A stretch of 64,000 bases of DNA. It comes from Climacium dendroides (Eukaryota; Streptophyta; Bryopsida; Hypnales; Climaciaceae). The notes beneath the pieces are model-generated. The model had not been told where the DNA came from. It saw only the letters and a program-made list of their open reading frames with translations, and searched no databases. A program made the position numbers and the translations under genes. Every line of letters starts with the position of its first letter. Within the stretch, counting starts at the first letter, position 1. Where the stretch lies: the NCBI GenBank assembly GCA_950106755.1, contig OX467083.1, positions 29,445,029 through 29,509,028 on the forward strand. Direction: 5' to 3'. Shown here one piece after another: positions 1 to 15,072 of this stretch.

Positions 1-398
1 GCGTGGTCTTGTGTTCATAATTTGTGTGTTTTATGTTTATTTCTTTGCTATTGTTCCACATCATTGCTTTCTTGTAGGCATTCACCCTCATCTTTTATTC
101 CTCTTAGTTATGGTGGTCTCACTCGTTTAATTTGGCAATGAAACAGGAGAAAATTCATTGTTGCCATAAAGAGAAACATGGTCACATTAGGTTCTCGGAA
201 GGTTGTATAGAATGTTGTAAAGTCAACAACACATAAGCTTCTAATAGTTGGATTGTGAGTTTTTTGTTTATTTATTTTGTTTCTGCAACTCTTGAAGCCA
301 ATTGGGCTATGGCGGTTTGCTTACATACAATTATGAATAGTTCATAGACAAATGTCTATGAACATTGTGAACATTGGAATTTCTTCTCTTCTTAAATT
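1..398. repeat. Direct repeat, copy 1 (~390 bp)
   Basis: This stretch recurs at about 783-1170 with scattered substitutions and a few indels; the offset is 782 bp at the left end. Both copies end near the same string, ACATTGGAATTTCTTCTC. No convincing coding sequence is seen; the short open frames in it are not conserved between the copies. It touches the window edge, so the true left end is unknown. Confidence 0.85.
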
Positions 399-640
399 AG
401 AAATTTCAATGTTCACAATGTTCATGTGAATGTTTCAATGTTCACTATGTTCACATTGGAACATCCTAGGTTGAGAACATGTGAACATTGGAATTTCTTC
501 TCAACCTAAGGGTTTTCTTCACAACCTAGGATTCCCTTCACAGCCTAGTGTTTTCATCATAGCCTAGTGTTTTCCTCAAAGCCAGCCCTAAGGGTTCTCT
601 TCATAACCTAGGATTTTCTTCCCATTAAGTCTCAACCCAC
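360..640. repeat. Degenerate short tandem repeats between the two direct-repeat copies
   Basis: Positions 360-480 repeat GTTCACAATGTTCA-like words in both orientations and could fold. Positions 505-630 hold a degenerate ~20-bp tandem unit built on ACAACCTAGGATTTTCTTC, with about five variants in a row. No gene is seen. Confidence 0.7.
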
Positions 641-782
641 GAATATATAGTATCTTTCGTTGCCACCCTCAAGCGCAAAGATAGCATTATTGATCACTTT
701 TTGCGTGCAACAAGTGCAATTTTATTCTCAAGCTTCCTTCCTTTTGTTGATAGCTTTAGTTGTCAAGAGATTTAAGCATTGT

Positions 783-1170
783 GCGTGGTCTTGTGTTCAT
801 AATTTGTGTGTTTTATGTTTATTTCTTTGCTATTGTCCCACATCATTGCTTTCTTGTAGGCATTCACCCTCATCTTTTATTCCTCTTAGTTATGGTGATC
901 TCACTCGTTTAACTTGGCAATGAAAGAGAAGGAAATTCATTGTTGTCATGAAGAGAAACATGGTCAGATTAGGTTCTCGGAAGGTTGTATAGAATGCTGT
1001 AAGCTTCTAATAGTTGGATATGCATGGTGAGTTTTTTGTTTGTTTATTTTGTTTCTGCAACTCTTGAAGCCAATTGGGCTATGGTGTTTTGCTTACATAG
1101 GAGTTTGAACAATTATGAATAGTTCATAGACCAATGTCTATAAACATTGGAATTTCTTCTCTTCTTAAAG
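783..1170. repeat. Direct repeat, copy 2 (~390 bp)
   Basis: Second copy of the repeat at 1-398, in the same orientation, ending about 50 bp before the F-box pseudogene. It could contain the promoter of that gene or be an unrelated insertion. Confidence 0.85.
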
Positions 1171-1217
1171 TTGTTCCACTGACCCCAATTGTTAGTTTGC
1201 TGAGTCAAGTATCAGTC

Positions 1218-2509
1218 ATGGACGCAAGTGCTTAGTGCTCGGAGACTCCGAAGCGTCTCATTGTTAAAGATCCATTTCTGGGGAAGAATCGCTTGAGGAA
1301 GGAGTTTGCGTCAGTTGAGGAGGTAGCTCCGAGCTTGGATTCCCAGCAATGGCGGAGGCTTCCAGAGGAGGTGTTACTCCAAGTATTTGCACGGCTACCT
1401 GTGAAGGACATCCTCCGTATTCGTTCCTTGAACAAAACTTGGAGAGCCTGCATCACATCTCCGCATTTTCAAGCTGCATTCGAAGGAGCTTCATTGGTGA
1501 GAATCGCTCTCATGGTCCGTGACAAGGTGGACGGGACCATGTTCCTCACTCAGGAGGATGGGCAGGAGTGTTTCCGGCCTGGAATTGCGCGTTGCCCTGA
1601 GGTCGTTCCGAGGACCAACGTCGCGGCCACGGTTAATGGCCTGGTATGTACCATTGAGCATGAAAAGAAAGTGAACACGAACCCGGACATGCTTGAGATC
1701 CGAGTTTTTGTGATGAACGTGGTGACTGGCTTTCGCCGTGCGCTACCCTACCCCAGTGATATGCCCAAAGTCCCCTCTTTCGTTCGAATGGACACTGTGC
1801 CGGAAGGTGGGTATACTATCACATTCATGTACTTCGTAAGAACTCGTATGTCCTGGGCCCAGTCCTGGGAGGTTTACGGTTCGGTGGAGAACCGATGGAG
1901 CAAATACGATCAGGACAGCATGGTTCATTTGAATGGCAGGGAAGCACTCACCATGCAGTGTATATCGCCAGACTCCATGTTCGAGAACTGTATGTCGTCA
2001 GGCTCCACTGTATGTTCGAGAACGTTGCCGCTTTCTTCACGAAGACCAAAGTTATCAAGTTCTTTGATCTCTACGTGTCACATGGAGAATTTTGCGATGG
2101 GGAGTATATCGCGAATTCCGTACACAATGTCTCCGGGGACTTGTACAGGCTTTGCACGTGGAAAGGGCAGCATGGAGTTTGGCGCATAAAGTGCATGAGC
2201 TTGCCGATGGGAACGTGGGAGCTCGTATGCGAATGTCCAAAGCTCGAGGGGACATGGACTTCCCTCCGTGCCATGAACGATGTGGTCGTCTTGAGTTTCA
2301 AGTTACCTTACCATTGCAAACCCGATGCTCAACTGTTGGGAGTCCTGGGCCTCGACGTGGGGACTATTCTGAAGGTTTTCCACATGCCGACAAAGTCCTG
2401 GCATAACTTTCCTGAAAAGGATTACGTGGTTCAAAACTGGGGAGTTTCCATTAGAAAGGACTATGCAGGACCTTTCTTAGTGGAGGCCAAGTTCGATGTC
2501 GTACCGTAA
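1218..2509 (+). pseudogene. Intronless F-box protein gene, disrupted
   Basis: F-box proteins are the substrate adaptors of SCF (SKP1-CUL1-F-box) ubiquitin ligases. An F-box is plain near the N-terminus (LPEEVLLQVFARLPVKD, then the NKTWRACI segment), followed by about 340 residues like the C-terminal part of plant F-box/kelch-type proteins. I place the ancestral start at the ATG at 1218, in frame with the F-box. Two lesions are visible. Codon 6 is TAG (1233-1235). A 35-bp segment bounded by two copies of ATGTTCGAGAAC (1977-1988 and 2012-2023) shifts the frame, so the C-terminal half (to TAA at 2507-2509) is in another frame. Without the 35 bp the two halves join in frame at about 418 codons. 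No in-frame ATG lies between the TAG and the F-box. An upstream intron or RNA editing could in theory rescue it, but a pseudogene is the simplest reading. Confidence 0.85.
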
Positions 2510-4024
2510 ACGAGAAGGCCAATCATGGTTTACTGACAGGAACCAGCAGGGGCAAGCACATCAAATCGGGTCCTGGAGTGGGAGATGGCGTACGTAGCAA
2601 AGATTCAAGCAATTTCATGTGATTGGGATGTTACTGTGTGATGGGTTTACAGGTGTGGAGAGGGGATGTTGGTTGCATTTTCTCCTCAGAGAATGTGAGC
2701 AGCAGCTACAGCACGGATAACTCTTTTCATTAGAGAATTAGGGTTTGGGGTTTGTGACCAGACATGGATCACATAAACACTTATGTCATGTCAAGAACTT
2801 GAAGTGTTGATGTTGAAATTGTGTTATATAGTATGCTTCCAGCTCACTTCCAATGATGATTGCATATTTAGCGAGCTTATCTTGGTTCACTTTTTGATAC
2901 CATTTGCTTCAGTTTCGCACAATGGGCTTATCCTGATACATTTTTTAATGCCGTAGTATCCTTTTTTCCCTCAGAGGGTTCATCAAATGGCTATTGGCAA
3001 ATGTTTTTGCCCCTCTCTGAACACCAACAAATTAAGTGGGCAACAAACATCAGAAGCTTTCGGTTGAGATCGTAATCAAACTTCCAGTGACCGGAGAGGG
3101 AGGAAGCTTTGCATTGCAGCACAAAGATTCTTCCCCTTCAGTCCACAACCGATGAAGAGAAGAAAAGAGAGGAAGGAAAAGAAAAACGCGGAAAGAACAG
3201 AATGAAGAGCAGTCTTGGCAACGGAGTGACCATCATGTCAAAACCCTAATTGGTTCTCCCACTCTCCTTCACAACGATCGTCACCGCTCCTGCAGCTCAG
3301 TGCGATTGTTTACTCCCGCCAGGCCCCTTTCGTAAGCTTGTGTTGTAATTACTTTCAAGGTTTCCGCAAATGAGCTTAATTTGTGGTGTTTTATGTTGTT
3401 TAATTTTTACGACATTCAACTATGGGGGAAAAAAATACATGCAAATTAGAGATGAAGCAAGGAATAGGCAATCAAGGCCATTATTAAGGTTCAAAATATT
3501 GATATGCACCATAAAAAGCACGCCATAGGTACTACTGAGTGCCTCATGAATGTCTTCCATTATGTTTTGGCACCTTCTAATATGAGATGCTCAAGATTCT
3601 GCACAAAATGAATAAGCATTGTCAATGTAGCTCCTCAAGAATGTTGTGGACATGAGAGTACTGAAAACATTGACTACACGAAGGGATACATCGCAAATAT
3701 CGCAGTACAATCACAACATACGGTAATGTAAAAAAGGATGTATATGATATTCAAAGCTAATTCATCTAATTGTACCTCGAAGTAAGACCCTTCCAATTAA
3801 AATCGCCTGCAAAGTATACCTTTGCACAATTGCAATAATACTCAACAAAAACTGACCCAGTGGTTTGCATAACAATGCTCTAACACAGGCCCTTTGCATG
3901 AATCAACCTTTCAAGGGAAATAGCATTATTCTCAGTGGCGGTGACGTTCCTGGGGTGGGGTTTCCGCTATAAAAATCCGTCTTGGGTTTGCGTTGAGTCC
4001 CTCCAGAGAGAGAGGGGAGGGAGA
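2510..4024. other. Intergenic; no gene seen
   Basis: A purine-rich stretch at 3150-3210 precedes AAACCCTAAT at about 3240 and a pyrimidine-rich run. This resembles the telo-box-containing leader of plant translation-related genes on the + strand, but no open frame follows. The rest is AT-rich and without features. Confidence 0.5.
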
Positions 4025-4216
4025 GGGCTGCGCCGGCCAAGGAGGTAGTGCAAGACCAAAGCGACGAGCGCGGGGCCAGGCAGCATGCTGACGGATAGCC
4101 ACGCTCCAAAGAAAATTTACATTAATATCATGGGGATCGATGAACCCAGTAGCAGATAGTAAACTCATAACAACAGATACTACACTTGATATTATACAAA
4201 AGGCCGAGAAAGGGAG
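4025..4216 (-). ncRNA. U2 spliceosomal snRNA-like gene, diverged copy
   Basis: Read on the minus strand, the 5' part contains CTTTCTCGGCCTTTTG and then ATCAAGTGTAGTATCTGTT. These are the U2 5' stem and the branch-point-recognition region (GTAGTA). A stem-IIb-like segment (CTGGG...ATCGATCCCC), ATGATATTAAT, an Sm-like site (AAATTTTCTTTGG) and a terminal part with TTGCACTACCTCC follow in the correct order. The length of about 192 nt is close to the ~196 nt of plant U2. It differs from the usual plant sequence where GGCTAAGATC is expected (here GTATAATATC) and in both sides of stem IIa, where pairing is broken. It is therefore either a pseudogene or an unusual U2 variant. U2 base-pairs with the intron branch point and with U6 in the spliceosome. 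Confidence 0.72.
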
Positions 4217-5139
4217 GCCTCCACAACCGAAAACCGAACAATGCATACACGATCACTCCCTCACGCGGACGCTAACCGTATGGGACAACTCCAGTACCCT
4301 AGGCCCCCTCCGCCTTCAGTTGGGCGATCGACAAACACAAGGAAGTGCTCAAGCCAAGCATCCGGCCAGAGGAATCGACCCAGCTCCACCACGAGTGGAG
4401 CAATTCCATATGGCATGGCAAACGGACGTGGCTTCCTGAAATCATACATCGCCAAAGCTGTGCGTTCGTTCCCGACTACAAAGGACAACCTCGGAACGTC
4501 GGAATCCCTCGAGTGTGCGAAGGAAATCCACGTACTGTACAGCAACGAAAGTGCAGAGACTGAGGCCGGGACTCGTACTAACTTAGTTGGGGCTCATGGA
4601 TTTTCATAGAAGGAAGCATGCGTGTACCGAAAGTAAAGAACCGGTAGTCTTTAATTGGATCGTCCTCATCCGCCAATGGATAAATCCGTCGGCCGGGTCA
4701 ATCCGTCAAGTCTGGAGTAGGGATGTCTGGGATTGAATGACCACAGTTTTCAATTCAAAGACAGTGGCGTACTGAAGCTACGCCAATATAGACAGCCATG
4801 GACATACGGAATTCATATTGAATTTTTTTGGTGAATTGAGATTTTAATATGTTAATACATTCAAAACCCTTTAATTTTATAAAGGTTGATATATTCCTAA
4901 ATTTTTTATTTGTTAAGATAGGGATCTTGAATAATTGGGCTAAAGTCTCAAAATGTCCATTTTGTCTCAATTTAACAAATATGGAAGTGCTGAAAGACCG
5001 ACCTTGTGTTGAGGTCAGGTTCCTAGCTAATTGGTGGGCGGACTCACGACTGGTTTGCAGCTGGTGGAACCACCTCGCTGTGAGTTACTTGCAGAGAGCT
5101 GCATAATTTTAAGGGACAGGAAATGGAGAGGAAGTACTG
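4217..5139. other. Intergenic; no gene beyond the snRNA promoter
   Basis: Overlapping open frames at 4240-4610 lack recognisable domains and disagree in strand. From 4740 onward the sequence is AT-rich. The part next to 5140 is probably 3' UTR of the alcohol dehydrogenase gene. Confidence 0.5.
4276..4286 (-). promoter_or_regulatory. Upstream sequence element (USE)-like motif of the U2-like gene
   Basis: The minus strand reads GTCCCATACGG, 8 of 11 matches to the plant snRNA USE consensus RTCCCACATCG. It lies about 60-70 bp before the inferred U2 5' end, which is the expected distance. The TATA element expected near -30 is poor (TGTATGCA). This suggests a gene unit with a decaying promoter rather than a promoterless retrocopy. 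Confidence 0.5.
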
Positions 5140-9190
<4,051 letters not shown>

Positions 9191-9430
9191 ACCTCAAACT
9201 CTACAACCAATCGAGAAGCTGTTGATCTAGGTGCAGAACTAAAATCCTCTCTCACGACACAATGCCAAACAGAGTGGCGCAGAATCAATACCGCCACCTC
9301 GATCGACTCTCGACATGAGCACAAGAAATGGAGCAACACAATGGCACCCAAGCAATTCTTCACCTGTGGTCGCCGTGAGCTGTTTCTTTTCAAAGCTTTG
9401 AATGTGTTGAATGTCGCTTGGACGGGTAGT

Positions 9431-9468
9431 TTGACTCGCTTTTGACTATACAGTGAACTTTAGTTGAC
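9431..9468. promoter_or_regulatory. Cluster of three TTGAC (W-box core) motifs upstream of ADH
   Basis: TTGAC occurs at 9431-9435, 9442-9446 and 9464-9468, all in the same orientation, about 240-280 bp upstream of the ADH start codon. TTGAC is the core of the W-box bound by WRKY factors. Clustering suggests but does not prove stress-responsive control. Confidence 0.35.
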
Positions 9469-9748
9469 TAGAATTGCAGTTGATGGATTCTTGTATTCCG
9501 AAGCTTGAGATTAAGTTTAGAAACTTGGAACTGGCATGTTCCAGTCGTGAAATTGCATCGTCGTACCCTGACATTCCTGGCGACTGATGGAATCAAGTCA
9601 ATGATCTGATCAGGACTGCGACAGTGTTCCACACATAATGCGGGAGTCAGGGCCGGTCTCCATTGGGCCATCGGAGGTCGGTACTGGAGGTGGCACCTGC
9701 CTTGTGGATGTTGGTGGGAAGCTTTTGAATCGGACACACTTGTGAATA

Positions 9749-9990
9749 AGCTACACTAAATAGTGAAATTAGGTTGCCCCACACTAATTTCTCGACATTC
9801 TACACTATATAAATATGTACAATTTCTGTAGAAGGATGCAATAATGTAGGAGCCATGCATGTTGCATGGGTTGGTACACTGGTTCATGGCTTGGGTTTAA
9901 AGAATTGCTTGTGCCTCCATCTGGAGAAGTGGTGAGTCATGAAGTAACTTTCCTGAGTAAGGCAACCCAATTTTACTATTTAGTGTAGCT
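9749..9990. mobile_element. MITE (~240 bp) inserted in the left arm of the outer element
   Basis: Terminal inverted repeats of about 30 bp: CTACACTAAATAGTGAAATT on the left, and on the right the reverse complement of CTACACTAAATAGTAAAATT. Both continue into GGTTGCC. AGCT lies at both outer edges. The corresponding place in the right arm of the host element (about 11890-11900) lacks the insertion and so shows the empty site. Confidence 0.75.
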
Positions 9991-10080
9991 ATGTTGATTC
10001 CTCAGGTTTTTGGAGGGTTTTGGAAATAAATGAACCAGTACATTTCAAAGTTTTAATCAAAAGTTTTATTATCACACTTA

Positions 10081-10550
10081 CTAGGGTACCTTGTGCCGTT
10101 GCCACAGTCAAAACAAAAGTATAATTAATTTTCTAATTTTTTAATTCATGAAAACTTCAAAATTCAATAACTTTCTCATAAAACTAATTTCCTAATTTTT
10201 TAGAACCAAAAACAACTAAAGAATGCATAACTTTTTCACTGGAAGTTGGAATGCCACAAAACCAAGTCCTTGCACCCCTCCTTGCCGAGAGCTTTCCGAC
10301 GATACCAAGATTGGGACCAAAATATAAGTAAAAGTAATTTTCTAATTTTTTAGAACAAAAAATAACTCAAAAATGCACAACTTTCACACCGTACATCTGA
10401 ACGCCATAGAACCAAGCCAGTGCAACCCTCCTTGCCGAGGACTTTCCGACGGTACCAAGCACGCAACCGAGGGACGCACAGTCTAGGAGATCTCAACGTG
10501 ACAAACAAACAAAACAAACAAAACAAAACAAACATGCTATCTTAATAGAA
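10081..10550. mobile_element. Second insertion in the left arm, containing an internal tandem duplication
   Basis: It is absent from the matching right arm. Inside, a ~150-bp unit occurs twice (about 10186-10310 and 10336-10460). Each copy starts TTTTCTAATTTTTTAGAAC and ends in CTTTCCGACG(A/G)TACCAAG, with a third partial copy at 10130-10190. Related units lie in the hydrolase intron (about 35780-36110). Confidence 0.6.
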
Positions 10551-11132
10551 GAGATTTTGATTCCAAGGCTTTCAACAAATACTTCAGAGCTCTAGGCTCT
10601 GTACGCATGAGTCCAATTTATGGGGTTACAAGCTTGTAGAAGTTCTTTATTCAAATTTTGTTGTATAACCTACTCTCTTCTCTGTCACTTTCTTCACTCC
10701 TTGCCTAAGAAATATCTAGCCCAATGTGCCTTTCTATGAATACTTGATATTTGTGTAGTGTACACCACCATTAAATCAATGGCCCTGAAGTTCATCTTCT
10801 TTGTGCTCTCTTATGCTCTACCTCAACTAAAAGACTTTCCTTCTAATGAGTAGGAGCATTTACATTTTGGTTATGTTACTTGCTTAGTCATGAGTATCTT
10901 AGATTCCGGTTAACCTCTTTTGTTGGAAACTCCCACAAAGTACCTCTAGGTAGAAACAATGATGAGGATTTGGTCCAACTTAGCAAGAGCTCTATAATAT
11001 GTTATGCTACAATGGAAGGTCCCAAGGACATTGAATGCTTTCTATTGAAAATAAGAGATGAAAATAAACTTGGAGGTTGGAACATTGGAAAGAAGTTGTT
11101 CCAAAATTTGGGTTGTATCATGATGAAACTCT

Positions 11133-11288
11133 ATCGTATTCTCACGAAAACTTGAAACACTAGATGAATACTTCTACGTAACAAATTGCACATCTAGCTC
11201 TTATGATTATTGTATTCTCAAGAAAACCTGAAACACCAGATGAGTATTTTTATACAATAAATTGCACATCTAATTCCTATGATTATTC
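11133..11288. repeat. Tandem duplication of a ~78-bp unit
   Basis: Two adjacent copies, each running from GTATTCTCA(C/A)GAAAAC through AATTGCACATCTA to ATGATTATT. They lie inside the outer transposon remnant. Confidence 0.8.
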
Positions 11289-11334
11289 TCTTGTAGCTTA
11301 GTGCTATTTGGTATTGTTATCATTCTAAGTTGTG

Positions 11335-11550
11335 CACTATAAGAAATCCATGTTTTAGGTAACGAGCCCAAATTTTTTTAAACAGATTTTAGGTGACATT
11401 CAATGGAACAACCCGTGTTTTTATACCAACATTGATATTACATTGAACATTTTTATTGACATAAAAATATGGATTGTTGCATTGGATGTCACCTAAAATC
11501 TATTTAAAAAAATTTGGACTTGTTGCTTAAAACATAGGTTTCTTACAGTG
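11335..11550. mobile_element. Foldback MITE with CACTA-type ends (216 bp)
   Basis: Ends are CACTATAAGAAA and TTTCTTACAGTG. Imperfect inverted-repeat arms span almost the whole element, including ATTTTAGGTGACAT paired with ATGTCACCTAAAAT and a shared AAATTTTTTTAAA region. TGTG flanks both sides. Ends of the form CACTA-TAAGAAA are typical of En/Spm-related elements. There is no coding capacity. Confidence 0.75.
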
Positions 11551-11950
11551 TGTGGTGGCAATGACACTTGCAAAGTTGGTGATTAAAGTATGTTTCTGGA
11601 TAAATCTTTCAACAAGAGCTTTCGGTCAAGAACATATCATTGATTAGGCACTTCATCTCATTCGCTAAGCACTTTCGTAAGCACTGCTGCAAGGTTTAGG
11701 GCATTATTAAATTTGTGGTAGTACACTTTTCTTCTCTTACTTGGCATGAAGTTTGGGCGAGTAAAGACCATGCTTTGAAGTATTTGTTGAAAGCCTTGGA
11801 ATCAAAATAAGTGTGATAAGAAACTTTTGATTAAAACTTGGAATGTATTGGTTAATTTGTTTCTAAAACCCCAGGAAAACCCGAGAAATCAATATAGCTT
11901 GCTTATTCACAAGTGTATCTAATTCAAAAGCTTCCCACTAACATCGATAA

Positions 11951-14900
11951 GATAGGCATGCATAGGAACTGGGAATGCGTATAGATGCATAGTAAGAACG
12001 CATGTAAGGTTGTAGGAAATTGGAGATTGAATTGTGAGAATGTCAACCCTAGCGCAACTTGGAGTGTTAGTTGATAAGGTCGAGCATGTAGGCAAATTGC
12101 AAGCGGGGCAACAAAAAATCTGGCAAGCAAGTGGGGCTCAAGCAAGGGCTTAAAAGTTTCGTTGTTAGACTAGCAAGTAGAAACCTAATTGCTCTAAGAC
12201 ATCGAGTTGAGGGTGGATTGGACCTTCTAGGTAGATTTCCATTGCGTTGGCCAGTCTCCATTATGCCTATAATTGAATCTAAAGCTCCTTCAAAATGACT
12301 CATTAAGTACCACAAAAACCACCTCCAAACCAAGGAATGCCTAATTAACCCCCAAGCACCCAAGTACTCCAAATCTGGCCTTTGCAAATTTTATTAGGGC
12401 CTCTATACTACTGTATAGAATTGTACTATCCATGCGACTAGTATTATGTGGAGTATAGAAGGGGCTAAGGGCAAATGAGATTGTTTGGTGTGAATCATGG
12501 CATTGTATTCATGAAATAAAAATTTGATAGAAAAAATATGCCTTCTAGAGTGGTTTCAATTCTTGAGACAACGGTCAGGCCCAATACTATTTTGGGTGTA
12601 CTTTTCCTATGATTGTACCAATTCATGCCTAAATGAAGTGATTTAGCAATTGTCAAAAAAAATTCAAAATTGAAGGGCCGTCAAATGCTTTCTTTACATA
12701 AAGGGGTGATGGTCAACTTTGGGTACCCAAAAAAGTTGTCTCAACTACAATATCAGTCCATGTCACTACGTCAAATGACTTCATCTTTTAAATATTATAA
12801 ATTATAAATTCATAAAATGTGGTTTTAGTTTTCAACACTTATAATGTGTCAAGAAAAAAAATTTCATGACAATCAAAGAATTTTTTAAAATTTTAGTTAA
12901 TTTTTTATTTGAAAAAGTAAGTTTTGTCACATGTATCTAAAATCCTTAGAAACAAGCATTTGGAATATCAAAAAAAATTATTTTAATATCAATTTTGGAT
13001 ATATCTTTGACTTTGTGGTCCAACGTATAAAATTTTTAATTTCATCAATAAAAATTTAATAAATTGTGCACTATGATGCTTGCAAATTCTAAAATTTAGA
13101 AGTTTTTCTCACCTCTATCAATAGGTCCAAAAATTTATTTTGAAAAAATTAAACTCAATAGAAATATACATGTTGACCATGTTGAGGTGTAGGAATTTTT
13201 TATTTTCATTTTAGTTTTTTCTTACTTGATCCTAATTAGTGTGTCCAACAAGTGATACCCCAAGCCAACCATCACCCAACAATTTCAAAATTTCAAAAGC
13301 TTTGGCAAAATTTCAAGGCATAATAGCTTGAATTCAATAGAACACTACACTCGTCCAAAGTGCAAGACCTCCCAAAATTTTGGGCCACCACAATGTCAAT
13401 TCCCCTTCAATCATTATTGTTTTTTAATCAAAAAAATCAAATATTTTAATATTTTTCCTAAAGCTTGAGGTTGAAAGATTCTAGCCATTTCAACAGCTAA
13501 GTTAGGTGGATTTCATTTCAACACTTGCTAAAGGAATCCAAATGGAAAGTAGTCTTGGTTGATGGTAGTTTTGTGATTCTACATTGGGCGCTTAGGGGTT
13601 AAGTATACTTTTGACCCTCAAAATGTGATTTTTTTTCTTGAGACAAGGGCCTCTAGTCAACCTTCTAGTCCCTTCAAGTTTGTATATTTTAATTACACAA
13701 CCCGAAAGATGGTTAGCTGGACATATATTAGTTGTTTTTGTAATGGAAACCATATGAGGTAATAGCAATGCACTTTTAGGGATGGCGTTCGGGAAGATTA
13801 TAGAGTTGCCCCGGTAATTTGTGCACTCTTTCTAGGAGACAAGATTTTTTCAAGGACACTAGTTGCATCCTCTCTTTATCAACATCTCCGAGTTCATTTC
13901 TTCTAGTATCAAATTTTCACATGCTACTTTCCTTCAACTTCAAAGTTGCAAAGGCTACAATCCTCTTCTTTTATAGACATGCTAGTTTTGAAACTAAACT
14001 CTGAGTTTTATTACATTTGTCAAGTACAAATGAAAAAATAGAAGTGTGAACTTTTTATCTCTTTTTTTGAGATAAACTTGGGTACAACTGAGTTCTATGT
14101 TGTTAATTCTAATTCTTAAAATTTGGATTTCTACACATCATTTGATTGACCTTTCAAGGTATGGACAAGCATTTTCTAATAGTAAACTTCAAGTGCTCCC
14201 AATTTCACTAAGATAGATAAAAATTGCAAAAATTAGAATTTGGAGGCTTTTGGGCCAATCTAGGCCAAAATTTTGGTCCTCCAAATTGAGGTTTCTTCCC
14301 TAAATATTTTAGTTAGATCAAGTTTTAGAGTACTAAATTCCCTAACTTTTTAGAATGGTAAGACACTTTGTAATTGGCCCTTCTTAGCAAAAGTTTAGAT
14401 GGATGAAGTTCAATCTATCTATAATTCAACCTATAAAACTTCATGAAATGCTTTCTCCTAATCTACAACTTCAAATTTATTTTTGCCTTAATTTTTGCCT
14501 TATTTATATCTACATTTTTAGGTTCCTTTTTTACTCTAATTAGATCAATTTTGGTTCTTTGCATCTCAAACTAGCCTTTTTGATGACAAACTTCATCCTA
14601 CTCTATCTTCTTGGATTTTTATCTATTTTCTAATTATAAGATTGTTCTAAGAATCTATAAGGATTATTTATGATAAATTGAATAAGATTTGAAGGTTTAA
14701 TAAACTTAAGGGTGTAATTTAGGTATCTACCTTAATGATTTAGCTTTAAACTTTTCATTTAAATTTTTTACTTTTAGAATTTTAGTTTTTTTTTATTGTT
14801 AGGTACTATATGCCCTTTCCAAAAAGATGAGACACTTAGTAATTGAACTTTCCTAGTAAAAGTTATGGCCAGATGAAGTTCTACCTATAATCCAATCTAT

Positions 14901-15072
14901 ATTCTATTCTATTTTTCAACCTATTATTATATCTATTATTCTCTCTTTGACTTTTTCTCAACTATTTTCTTATCTTTTTTCTCTCTTTTCTCTTTTTTTC
15001 CTTTCTTTTATCATTTTTTCCTTTCTTTCTCTCTTCTAAAGGAAGAGAGTTGACTTTTAATTTTACACATTA
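11951..15072. other. AT-rich gene-free region
   Basis: No coding exon recognised. A ~80-bp segment around 14353-14433 (GTAAGACACTTTGTAATTGG...) recurs in the same orientation at about 14820-14900, offset ~470 bp. This suggests a duplicated or transposon-derived block. The remainder is low-complexity AT sequence. Confidence 0.55.

Larger units (their letters stand above)
9709..11947. mobile_element. Inverted-repeat DNA transposon remnant carrying nested insertions
   Basis: The left arm (from GATGTTGGTGGGAAGCTTTTG at 9709) matches the reverse complement of the right end (about 11805-11947: GATGTTAGTGGGAAGCTTTTG). The match continues through ACACTTGTGAATAAGC, then TTGATT, then TTTTGATTCCAAGGCTTTC. 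On the left, homology is interrupted twice, at about 9749-9990 and 10081-10550, by sequence absent from the right arm. These are later insertions. The interior (10600-11760) has no intact transposase; a 91-codon frame at 10880-11155 is not recognised. Superfamily unknown. Confidence 0.7.

Noticed and set aside
660..923. 87-codon plus-strand frame with a hydrophobic stretch
   Set aside because: Falls in the duplicated repeat; the matching stretch at the window start is not preserved as a frame.
10880..11155. 91-codon frame inside the nested transposon as a possible gene
   Set aside because: No recognised domain, no conserved start context, and its end overlaps a tandem duplication.
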